Shown here in pieces: positions 52,979 through 63,700 of a stretch of DNA of 64,000 nt. The DNA is from Nitzschia sp. DOCU1 (lineage: Eukaryota; Bacillariophyta; Bacillariophyceae; Bacillariales; Bacillariaceae), in the NCBI GenBank assembly GCA_951394045.1, contig OX595996.1, forward strand, positions 1,612,001 through 1,676,000. Reading direction: 5' to 3'. Position numbers and translations under genes: made by a program. A model generated the notes under the pieces. That model ran no database searches. It saw nothing but the letters and a program-made list of their open reading frames with translations, and was not told where the DNA came from. Numbering within the stretch: the stretch's first letter is position 1; each line of letters begins with the position of its first letter.

Positions 52979-54134
52979 AAGGTCCGCAATGGTGAAATCT
53001 GCAGCAGAAAGTACGGATAGATTCTTATTATGTGGTAAGCGAGCCAACTGAGTCTAAAAGCTGATTACTAGACTCACTCGACTTATTTCTAAGTGGCCGA
53101 TATCGCTCTGGCAAGCGAAGGGACTGGTCCTCTTTGGTCACCAAGGTATGCCTTGATATCATTATGATGTTGTTGCATTACTAAGGGGATAAACAACATG
53201 GCCAAGATGGACTCTAATCGTCCTCAACGTTGCCCTGGTGCCACCATCGATATATCGGGCGGTGCTTACGCAACGAAATTTTTATTGTACTGAGGCTACG
53301 TAGCCTACGTAAATTACCCCGCAATTCGAAAGAGCTCTATCATACAGTACTTTTTCCTTCTCCGCTTTGGCCCCTTTCACCGCCACTGCCAGCCCGTCAT
53401 CCAGGACTACTGTATCCAGGAGGATGCGGTAACCGCCCGTTAAATGACCGGGGAGTTAATTAGGGGAGGGGAATTGAATACGAAGGAGCTTATTTTAAAG
53501 CAGTATTTAGTTCTTAAAATTTTGTGGTACCTTTGTGGTACCCTCTTTGTGGTACGGCCCACTCGAAAATCTCAAAGACAGGTGCGCACAACGGACAAAG
53601 CCTGCGTGACACGCTGTTCGGTGGCGCAGTCTCACATGAGTTCGCCATTTTGTGGCACCCGTTTGTGGTACCTTTGTGGTACCCCCTATTAACAAAAGAT
53701 GTCCGTTACGACATATTATCCGAACTTGAGAATTCGGAGTAACTTCCCCCGAATAATAATTTAACTGTTCCCCCAAATGGGCATACCAGGAACTTCCAAT
53801 GGGGCCCGACTGGCGCGATGACCGGCCGGCGCGAAAACCTTTTTAGCGCGTTAAACTGTGTTTCGCGGTAATTCGGTCAACGGATGCCAATGACTTTGGC
53901 CTCATAGGCCAAGAACTTTGGCCTGAGGCCAAGGAACTTTGGGATGATTCGCCAAGATTTTTGGCGCAGGCCAAGAACTTTGACATCGATTCGTGATTGG
54001 AGTGCTCGGCTCAACGGATCAATGAGTTCGCCGATTAGCTCTTTGTACCTTCGCCCATGCCTCGTCGTTCCGCCTTGTCAATCCACAGCGTTTCGCCTCC
54101 CTCTCTTTCACTTCATCCAAGGCATCGTCGTCAC
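52979..54134. other. Non-coding region with short tandem motifs
   Basis: Two clusters of TTTGTGGTACC direct repeats (about 53521-53556 and 53648-53685) and a run of GGCCAAGAACTTTGG motifs (about 53895-53985). No gene is recognised. Confidence 0.5.
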
Positions 54135-54408
54135 ATGAAATGCCGAAACCTCAGTCATGGTGGGGATATGATGCAACCGCTATGCATCGGAATGGTCGGC
54201 GCTGGTACCGTGGAAGGCGGCGTTTGCGAGATTGTCATGGGGCGTCTACTTGAACGGGCTTCCCAAGGAAAACGTCGGTTGTGGATCACAAAGATTTGTG
54301 TCAAAGGACCTTTCTAAGCCACGGACATTGAGAATATCGTGAACGATCCCGAAATTGATCTCATCATCGAGATGATGGATGGTACCGACGTTGCCAAAGC
54401 GGTCTGAC
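54135..54408 (+). pseudogene. Homoserine dehydrogenase fragment (NAD-binding part)
   Basis: The frame reads LCIGMVGAGTVEGGVCEIVM, the Rossmann GxGxxG region of homoserine dehydrogenase, then ITKICVK. After an in-frame TAA at 54314 the same frame continues with IVNDPEIDLIIEMMDGTDVA, the next conserved block of that enzyme. A TGA follows and the rest of the gene is absent. It is a short dead remnant of the aspartate-pathway enzyme that reduces aspartate semialdehyde. A full-length copy must exist elsewhere if the pathway operates. Confidence 0.75.
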
Positions 54409-54422
54409 GAACGAATCTTTGC

Positions 54423-55617
54423 TTGGGGCAGAGTCCAATTTGCTGTATCTTGTGGCATTGTCTACATCGCGAGCGTAAGTCTTTCAGTGACCGGGGCTCA
54501 CTTTTTGGTGATCTTGCTTCCGTCATGGCAGAAAACGATGTTCAAGACGCCAGTTGGGCTTCGGTCGATGAATTTGCTCCTGGGTCCCTAGTGGGATCCG
54601 TGACGAGCAACTTTGAACTCATATCCTTGTCATCTGGCCAGAGGGTTGACTGGGACTCAATTTTTGGTGATTTTGCTTCCATCATGGCAGAAAACGATGT
54701 TCAAGACGCCAGTTGGGCTTTGGTCGATGAAATTGCTCCTGGGTCCCTAGTGGGATTCGTGACGAGCAACTTTGAACTCATATCCTTGTCATCTGGCCAG
54801 AGGGTGAAACAGTGCAAGCGCTGTACGGTTCATAATCCTGTCGATGCAACCATCTGTGACACTTGTGAGTGTGTACTGACGAATGATATCGACATGATTG
54901 ACAGCCAGATTGCAGTGGCCCTGCAACGGACAAAAGACGAGATGGCGGACGAAGAGCAGGATTACAACCATCCGGGATATATGTTGGCGCAGACTATTTT
55001 CTGGTATTTGAAGGATTTCGAAAAAGCGAATACTTGGCTTCGGTTGCTTTCATTTGACGATATTTGTCACCATACAGTTGCCTTTGTGAATTTGGCAAAG
55101 AAGACGAGTGGCGGGAATCCCCAAGTGCGACTGGCATACAAATTCACAGCGTCAGATGAAAAGACTTGGAACATTATTCGAATGAATGGGTTTAAATCCG
55201 AAGCAGTTTTTTCCAATGTGGATGCAGCGTTTAAGTTGCACAAAAACAAGAGGTTCCACGATGGCTGCGAGGAGAATCGTGTATGGCGAGGAGGAGGCCG
55301 CCAGGCTACAATGATCATTTGGCGAGGACCGGGTTGATCTATGTGGACTCTTCTGATAAGCAGTCCTTGTCGAAGGACCGAAGCTTAGATTCAGGATGGA
55401 TCGTGGCGACAGTGGAATTCGACGGAGATCGAATTGATGAGCACATCATGCAGGGTACAAGTGGATTATGGCCGGTCCGATACTTTCCCAACGAGGAACG
55501 GATTTTGCCGTTGATTCGCTTTGACTCCCTCTATCGCTACGACAACGAAATAAGACGAATGCTCAATGGACTGACTGAAATTGTTTCAAGATTTAGTCGA
55601 GCAGAGCTCGGATAGTA
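54423..55617 (+). pseudogene. RanBP2-type zinc-finger protein with internal tandem duplication and frameshift
   Basis: The first ORF (54423-55337) begins with two copies of a unit of about 50 residues (FGD.AS.MAENDVQDASWA.VDE.APGSLVG) from a 154-bp tandem DNA duplication (about 54508-54661 and 54662-54805). A RanBP2-type zinc finger, CKRCTVHNPVDATICDTC (C-X2-C-X10-C-X2-C), follows, then a predicted globular part (AQTIFWYLKDFEKANTWLRL and on). Near 55280-55320, in a GGCGAGGAGGAGG run, the continuation shifts to the frame of 55283-55615 (GYNDHLARTGLIYVDSSDK to the stop). This is probably a 1-nt indel, though a tiny intron is possible. RanBP2 fingers bind ubiquitin, Ran or RNA; the role here is unknown. 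Confidence 0.55.
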
Positions 55618-55655
55618 AATGGTGAGCGAGAATGAATCCGTTTTAAATTTCATCA

Positions 55656-56102
55656 CTAAACAATAGATAGTCGAAAGCGTACTATGAGTTTGAATTCCCC
55701 TCCCTCCTTTCTAGACGCTATTGCTAGACGTATAGTGAGTACCGCAGAATGTCTTGAAAGTAAGGTTCCGTCAAATATCGCATCATCACAAATGTCAAAA
55801 CGGCAAGAAAGATGGAAATGGGGAGCGCTGAATGAAGTTGATAGCAATCTTATTGAGAAAACCATGATGTCTCTTGTCTCCCCATTCGTCAACAACAACG
55901 TACCTGGAAGAGCCTTCCCGTGTACCGAAAGCAAGACCAGGGTAGCGCCCAGCCCAAAGAGGATCGTTAGCATGCAGGAAGCAAAACAAGGGAAACTATA
56001 GAGCGCAGCTTTGGAGACCAAGACGGAATAAAAGATGAAATCGCCCTGTAAACGAGAGGCTGCAAGGTCAGTTGTGGTTCCTAGCACGTAAAGTACCAAC
56101 AT
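55656..56102 (-). pseudogene. Presenilin-like fragment (catalytic-loop region)
   Basis: The minus-strand frame gives RLQGDFIFYSVLVSKAAL, then a hydrophobic segment CMLTILFGLGATLVLLSVHGKALPG. This is the order of the presenilin/gamma-secretase C-terminal half: the catalytic GxGD block, a membrane helix, then the PAL motif (ALP). Here the glycine-leucine before GD is changed (LQGD), and sequence after ALPG no longer matches, so the gene is broken and truncated at both ends. The weak plus-strand ORF at 55684-56001 is its shadow. Identification is by motif only. Confidence 0.6.
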
Positions 56103-56381
56103 GAAGCTGTCCTTCTTACCAGTCCCAACTTTATCGTATTGTTTTCCTTAGACGCTGATTCTAGCGGTTCCAAAGTGCGCGTAAACATCTCGCGCCCGGG
56201 ATTAACATTTGAATCATGAATAATTGCAATCATATTAGTCAAACTTGGAATCATTTTTTGGGCGCGATGATGTTTTCGCTCGATGCTATCACGGAAACGA
56301 AATCTCGGTCCGACCATGGACACCATTCTATAGATCATTACTTCATCCAAACATTGTATCTCCGTTATCTTTTTGGCACAG
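56081..56381 (-). CDS. Minus-strand ORF of the unknown element
   Basis: It encodes KLCAKKITEIQCLDEVMIYR followed by a basic region (RFRFRDSIERKHH) and continues to a stop at 56081. The second copy (43690-43436) keeps the frame despite a 3-bp indel and agrees until about NLEPL, where the copies diverge, so the true C-terminus may lie there. There is no recognised domain. Confidence 0.35.
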
Positions 56382-58180
56382 AGCTTTGAATACTATTGAT
56401 AGAGGCTTATGCAAAAAAGATAACGGAGATATTCATTTTTGAGAAAGATATGGCGACATTCGAACAATGCGGCACGTTGTGCGCCACCGTCGGTCGGCTG
56501 CCAAAATTCAATGGAGTATGGATGCCACCAGAGGCACTATGCAATGTCATATTGACAGAATATCTAATTGAATGTTCTGAAATGACAGTTTGCAAGGCTA
56601 TGAATCGGATTGTTGAAGATGGAGGTGGTGTATTCCGTGACCACGACAATGGCTGTGTATACATTGGGCGCGCACGACATCAGATCTTGAAACCTGGCAA
56701 GAAAACGAATCAAAAAATGTATTTCTATTTGATCTCAACTATTTGTGATCACAATCATCAAATGAAGAACGATGGTGCATGGCAGCAAAGGTATGACCAT
56801 GCCATGGCTCTGTCCGTGTCGCACAAAAAGCATCGCAAGCGGCCGGCAAATGTCTTCGACAATGTCATCTTTGAAGATGCCATGCTCAGCCTTGACAAGC
56901 TAGCAAAGCGAAAAAGGTTGATTGTTGATGGTCCCTGTTGTTCAGTGAACACACCACAAGATGCATTCGATATATTTGTCGACTTGTGGCATACTCGGTA
57001 TGGCGCCAACTCGCAGCCACCATTCAAACTTCTGCTACGATACTTTGAAGCCAACAACGAAGCACAAGAAGTGAGTGAAAGCGAAGGCAACAACAGCGAT
57101 GACGACAGCACTATACCTTGTTCTCGTATCCATGTTGACGACATCACCCTCCCGTGTGGACATACTGTCTGCGATGTGCCAAACACGTACGCCATCGTTG
57201 CCAAAAATGCTCTCGCAAGATACAAAAAGTCGCACAATGCTCTGGACCGCCTACGACAGTTTTCAAAAAACAAGAAAGCGTGTGAGACATACGAGTCAAG
57301 GATGCTAATTGGAGCAATGGTGGCTGCCCACCCAACAGTCTCACCGGAAAACATCCACCGATTTCTAGCTGTCGGTCGCATCTGAACAGCTTTTATCAAA
57401 CAAACAGGAAAAGGCGAACTTACCGCATCCTGGATGGCCATTGCTTCCAATGGTCTCATCAAGGACACTGATGATGCTGACAGTCTTGACCCAACAGGGC
57501 CCCCTCAAACGGCTAATGCGAAGAAAAATAAACGTGAAAATCGCCTTGTCGGTCCCAAGTTTCTCAGCCATCTGATCTCTGTCGTGAGAGAAAAGATGGA
57601 GAAACACAAGATCATCAGTGAGAAAGCGAACTTTGAAGACCATCGCAACAAAATCACTCGTGCACTTACAAATTTATCTGGTACTGCTCTGTCAAGTGTG
57701 AGACAATCCCATCTGTTGGATCGTCTGTCCCGTCATCAAAATGCCACTGTGCGAGTGAATGCTCGAACCAAGAAACGTGGGGTGACAATGACAGCCAGAG
57801 CCCAAGGATTCATAGCTCTGAGCAGTCTTAATAAAAAGATGCATGAGAGGATATTGCGACAAGAGTTGCAATATCGAATGGTGTTTCCAGCTACTTACCT
57901 ATTTCCCCAGAAGAAAGGTCCTACTTTGAAAGAGAGCAATCGATCCCACCCAATGCCTCTGCCCTCCGAATTCATGTCTTGGGAGCAGCTTGACAAACGG
58001 TCCGGAAACTGGACAACCATGCTCAACTTGTTGATGGCAGACGAAGAGAGAATTTTTCGGTTGCAGCATTTCGAGGGTGCCAATCCTTCAACCGCTGAGC
58101 TGGAGAATGCCGGGTTCCAACACAAATGCTTCCAAGTTCGAGGGAATGTGGACTTCCGTGTCGAAAAGTAATTATAATGG
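56148..58180. mobile_element. Unknown repeated element with divergent ORFs and a central hairpin
   Basis: A second, truncated copy at 43468-43850 shows that this is a repeated sequence. It has a minus-strand ORF (about 56381-56081), a hairpin (56357-56374 with 56414-56431), and a long plus-strand ORF (56450-58171). No known transposase, integrase or polymerase motif was seen, and the outer ends and target duplication are not defined. It could be a DNA transposon of unknown type or a multicopy gene family. Confidence 0.5.
56450..58171 (+). pseudogene. Large ORF of the unknown element, interrupted by one TGA
   Basis: From the ATG at 56450 the frame runs to a TGA at 57383-57385 and then continues in the same phase, without another stop, to 58171 (about 573 codons). 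The first half has scattered Cys/His (ICDHNHQ, LPCGHTVCDVPN) that could bind zinc. The second is rich in Lys/Arg and helical (FLSHLISVVREKMEKHK). The TGA follows the residues LAVGRI and may be a nonsense mutation or a read-through point; the part after it looks as coding-like as the part before it. The truncated copy at 43468-43850 covers only the first 30 or so residues. No family is recognised. Confidence 0.5.
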
Positions 58181-58320
58181 AAGCGGTTGATTGCCTCGTT
58201 GGTGTTGTTTATTATGTCCCTCGTATTGTGTTGTCGGCGGTATAACTCCTAAAATAATAAACACCAAAGCGAAAAATTTAGATGTATCGAATTTTACGAC
58301 GGAAAGCGTAGACTTTGACC

Positions 58321-60755
58321 ATGGCGAAGACTCACAACAATCGAGGGATGGGCAAGTATTCCTCTCATCGCAGGTCCGGTAGGACTTCAGCTCTCTCATC
58401 CAAGGCTACCAAAGCAAAAGCGGGGGCAAAAGATGGAAAAACCAGCTCGGGAGAGCTCCTTTTGATTTCTCCCACCAATGACACAAATCCACGTACAAAT
58501 CCTAGTACAAACAGTACCGCGGCGTCGGCAACTCATGCTCGTACCGACGTTGTGAATGACAATGGGACTGTAACTGATGAAACCGACGATTTGATCCAAA
58601 CGATGGACACAGTTTTTAACAATCCCAAAAGGCGAAGCGAACCAACGAACGAAACACCTCAAAAAGGTCAGAATAAAAAGAAGAACCGTCCCGAAGAAGA
58701 ACGCGATGCTGCTGCTGTTTCCGCACCTAAAGTCTCGGCTCCCAACGATACGGAAAGGGCTCCGACAACTGAAACGGCCAAAAGGCGACAATCGTTTGCA
58801 AGCACTGCTGAAGTCTTCAACATTGATGCTTCATCTCCCGAGATGGTGACTGTCCCCACCAAATTGGCCTACCAATTTGAAGTTTCACAAGACAATACCA
58901 CGGATAAACCCATCAAAACCCTAGCAGAGCTCCTCCAAGGTGGACCGGAAGGCGTCTCGATTTTCCCGACCGTAGTGAATCCCGAAAAGGACATCCGATA
59001 CCGGGCCCAAGTGATAATCTCTCCGTCAGACGACCCTAAGGCCTTCCTGGCTGATAAAGTCACCCAGCTCTTTAAGGCCCTTCAAAGCATTGAGGGTATG
59101 GATAAACTTGGACTAGCCACTTGGAGTAACAAGGAGGGCGCTCAGAAATTTTATTGGAAATCCTCCTCTCTCCCTGAGTCCAAGGATCACGATAGCTGGA
59201 CTGCGATCCATGGCTCATTCCTGTCTCTGAAAGCTCAAGATGAAGGTCTGGCATTTATTCGCCTCCGTTTCGTAACCCAAAGACCGGATAAGCTGAGCGA
59301 ACGCCTCCCTAACCTGGGTAAATTTAAAACCAGATTAGAATCGGTGGTCTCTGGCATCAACTTCACTCGCGACCCTATCCCTTGTCAGGCTATGAAGCCA
59401 GCATGTGTCGGGTGGTTGTTTGCCTCACACAAATGGATTAATAGCGACTCTCTCTTGAAGGACATCGTCAACAAGGCAAAGATTCCGGCTTATGTCCCAA
59501 TCGGGCTGCAATGGAGAGCAATCAAAGATGCTCGTGGGTTCTCACCTAAGTGGGTACAGGGTGAGCGCCAACCCATGGCGTTGCATATCGACATCGACTC
59601 AGAATATGCATCTGTCTATGAGCCTATCTTAGCCAATGTCTTCAAAAAACACGGGAAACTCTCGGAGAAGCCTCGCGGCTTGGATCTTCGCCTAGTCCCT
59701 TGCTTCGGCACGGACACAGGGAAAATGCGACAGAAACCCAAAGAGAAGCAATGGGAGAATTGCGGGACAAACAAGAATACCTTGTCCATGTGTGGTTCGT
59801 CAAGATTTCGAGTTACCACATCCTCAGCCTACAGCGGCCCACGGGCTCATCTAAGGACCCTTGGAGCCTGTATAGGTACTTGAAAAGCTTGACGCCTTCG
59901 GGACAGCCAACGGCACGCCTTATCCATTCTATCGACAAAGCATGGAACGATCCCAGTGAAACCATTATCATAACTACCAAGGCCTACCATCAAGAAACTC
60001 TGCAGGCGCTGCGTACCATGATTCCATACTGCGCCTACCGTTGGGGCACAGGCTGTGTGGGTTGGTTCACTAATAAAGGCATCAGGGCCTTTGAAGGTCA
60101 AAACTGGGACCCTGCTCGGAAGACAACAATCTCGGAAGCCGATAAAGAGGTTCAGGACGTTGTGGAGGAAGACTACTTTGGTATGGGAGACGCATGGAAA
60201 AAGGAAGAAGCCTCCAAACGCCCAGGAGGCACAACCGTCGCCAAAACTGCTCCTCCCCCAGCAAGCTTCCCCACCAAGAAGAACTCCCCCAGCGGCTTGA
60301 TCAATAGCCTCTCTGCAAAGAAAGGTGGAGACGTTGCCTCTCTCGGCAGTGTGTATAATCGCCCACACGATGGAGATACAGCATTTACCACCAGGGTAGG
60401 GACGGACGACGCAGCTAGTGTCTCCACAAAAGGCACTCTATCCCACGAAGACAAGGAGGTGGCGGAAATCATTGATGTTGATATGGAAGAAGTCTCACAA
60501 GCCACGGTTAAAACTAAAACCTCAGCCAAAACTGCCGAAACTTCAAGGGTTCAGCGAGAGGAAATGGCAAAGGAACTGGCCGACATGAAGGACTTAATTC
60601 GGAAACAAGCCGAACAAATGAAAATGTATGAAACAATGCATCAGGAATATCTACAAGCTCGTTTGAGCTTGACTCGCGCCACAAGCGCAGTTACTCCCTC
60701 GGCCCATGGGGATGTCGTCGACACTGCGGCCGACAGTGTCGACAAACAAGATTAA
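58321..60755 (+). pseudogene. ORF1 of the LINE element, with a single frameshift
   Basis: It starts at ATG 58321 in a good context (ACCATGG). The first part (to about 59720) has a basic, Ser/Thr-rich, low-complexity N-terminus (KKKNRPEEERDAAAVSAPKV) and then a globular region (LAYQFEVSQDN to RGLDLRLVPCFGTD). At about 59715-59722 (GGGAAAATG) the coding continuity jumps to the -1 phase, which runs on (GELRDKQEYLVHVWFVKIS) to TAA at 60755, ending with a Lys/Glu coiled coil (REEMAKELADMKDLIRKQAE). I infer a one-base indel in the homopolymer; no canonical slippery heptamer fits. The intact product would be about 810 residues, probably an RNA-binding ORF1p. It overlaps ORF2 by 44 bp. Confidence 0.65.
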
Positions 60756-63700
60756 AAATAAGCGCCGCTCCTCGTCTTCCCGACGACGAGGAGCGCCGCC
60801 ATTAACGGGTCGGGAAAAAGGGGCCGGTTTCTGGGGCACAAAACTTAGCAAGACCAAAGACACGAACTCATTTCGGTTTGCCTTTCAGAACATCAAGGGC
60901 CTCCCATTGGCACCGAGGAGCTTCAAAGCGGAACTTCTTACTTCCGTCTTCCAGGACTACCGCTTTGACTTCTTTGGTGTCCAAGAAGTTAACTGCCATG
61001 ATCGCATCCTACCACCATCCCTCCGCTGGCAGGGGAGATTTCCGCATCTTCATACTATTGCCGCCACTAATCGCCACTCTACCAGCAATCGCAGAGTGAT
61101 TTTTGGCGGTACTGCTTGTTTCCTCCATGAAAATACTATGTTACGAAAAATTGACCAAGGAGAAGATCCTACAGGATTGGGCCGATGGATATGGGTACTC
61201 CTTCAAGGCAAGCAAGGAATTCGTGTTCGCGTTATTTCTGCATATCGTCCGGTAAAAGATGCTTCAGCCAAGATTACATCTGTTTTCTCTCAACACGAGC
61301 ATTATTTCAATAAGGTGGCGGAGCCTCTTGGCTATCGAGAACCCCGTCTTGCCTTCTTCGAAGATTTGGACCAGCAGGTTCATAAATGGGTGGCCGCCGG
61401 TGATCAAATTGTGATAGGCATGGACGCCAATGAAGATCTTAACGATGCCCCACAAGAATGGACATCCAAGTGGGGTCTCGTCAACATTATGCAGTCCACC
61501 CACCCCCAGCTTCCTCGTGTTGCGACATGCATGTCAAATAAGAAAGATGTTCCTATAGACTGTATCTGGACATCCCCCGGGCTCACTGTGCGTTCTGCTG
61601 GTATGACCGGTTTTGGAGAGTTGTATGCCGAGTCAGATCATCGTCTTCTGTGGGTGGATATCGATGTCCATTCCCTTTTTGGGTTTCCTACCCCACTTCC
61701 AGATAAACGCCCAGTAGACAGTTTGCCACTTCGGGACCCTGTCGCCATGAAGAAATATAACAAGTATGTACTGGAGCAAATGGAACAACACAAGATACCT
61801 GCAAAAGTTTTCTCCTTGGAAAAGAAAGCTCTCTCTGGGGAGTTCTCGGTCTCCGATGTGGCTCAATACAACAAACTTCAGGCAATTCAGGCTGATATCC
61901 GCCACCGAGCCAAACGCAAATGTCGACGATTTTATACCAGTGCAATGGCATTCACTGCTGACGTGGGAACAGTATATCGTCGACGCAAGTTGTGGAAATT
62001 GGTGGAGCTGCGACGCTGTAACAAACGGGTCGATGGACGAAAGATTCGCCGATTGATGCAACAACTTCGGGAATTCGATGCTCTTCGCATCTCTAGGGAA
62101 GAGGCTAACCTCCGTGCTGAAGCTGCGGTGGAAGCATGGAAGAATCTGAAGAAGAATCGGGATAGAAACAGGGAAAAGTTTGAAGAAAAGTTGGACGAAC
62201 GACGAGCCCAAGCTACCGGCACCACCGTTCAATCTCAGAAACGCAGTCGACAGAATACTGCGGGTACTCGCCGCATCTTCAAAAAGATTAAGACTGTCAT
62301 GAAACCTCAGGAGAGAATGGCGATCAGCACTCTAGAGTCTACTCAGCCAGACGGGACTATCGTTGAATGTCTTTCTCGGCTTGAAATTGAAGATGCCTGC
62401 GTTCAAGAAGGCCAGCGTCGCTTTACCCAGGCAGAACATACTCCATTCCTTCAGGGCTCCCTCCTGCAGGACTTTGGATTTAATGCTGCAAGCGTGCCTA
62501 CTCAGGCTGTCCTTCGGGGGGATTATGTCCCTCATGAGGATGTTTCCCACTACACTCGACTGTTCATTAAGGAGCTAAAACGGCCTGACGTAATTTCCGC
62601 CCTGCCTCTTATCACGGGTGTGGCATCCACTGAAGAGCACACAAAAGGCTGGAAGAAGATGCGCGCGAACACAGGGTCCAGCCCATATGGCCCCCTCTTT
62701 TGTGATTATATTGCTGGCACTCATCACTCCGAGGTTGCAGATGTTGATGCGTCCATGGCGTCTATCCCTTTCATGACTGGTTTCACTCCGACACAATGGA
62801 GAGAAGCCACTGACGTCATGATTCCAAAAAAGAAGTCGTCCCGTCATGTCCAAAAACTGCGCATTATTGTTCTGTTTGATGCGATGTTTAACATGGGCAA
62901 CAAACGCATTGCTAGAGATATGATCCGACGGGCTGGGCAGCTCGGCTTGCTTCCGGCTGAAGCATATGGAGGAGTTCCTGGTCGGCGTGCCACAACCTGT
63001 ACCCTGAATAAGATTCTATCCCTGGACATCATTCGACAGGAAAGACGTATCGCTGCGTTATGCAGTAACGATGCTCGTTCCTGTTATGATCGCATTATTC
63101 ACACTATTGCCTCTATTTGCATGCAGCGCATGGGCGTATCGGCAGAAGCATGCCATGTTATTTTTGGCACCTTACAGGAACTGCAGCATCATGTTAGAAC
63201 GGCCTTCGGCGAACGAGCCCGCGGCTATGGAGCTGTCCGTATCCCGCTACATGGTGTTGGACAGGGAAACGGCGCTGGCCCTGCCATCTGGCTAGTGATA
63301 ACTATTCCTCTGATTTCAATGCTGCGGCGTGCAGGCTTTGGGCTACGAGTTTTCACTCCTCTGACTAAGGAAGAGTGCCTTCTGTCCTGTTTTGTCTACG
63401 TCGACGACGCCGATTCGATACACGCTCCCTTAGCCGATCCCACCCTCACGGTGGGGAGGGTGTCTGCCGACATGCAACGGATGCTGGATCTCTGGAGTGG
63501 TGGACTCCATGCGACTGGGGGAATGATTGAAGGGGAGAAATCGTACTGGTATTTGATTGATTTTAAATGGAATTCACGCACGTTAGAGTGGGAATATAAG
63601 TCGATTGCAGAGACACCATCCACAGTGTATTTGCGCAACCCTGGGCAACTACCTCAGCCTCTCGCCCGCAAGGAGTCCTGGGAGCCCGATCCCGATGGCA

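Noticed and set aside
55684..56001. A 105-residue plus-strand ORF
   Set aside because: It is antisense to the presenilin-like segment, whose motifs are specific.
59710..59725. Programmed -1 frameshift in LINE ORF1
   Set aside because: The GGGAAAATG context does not allow both tRNAs to re-pair in the -1 frame as in standard slippery sites.
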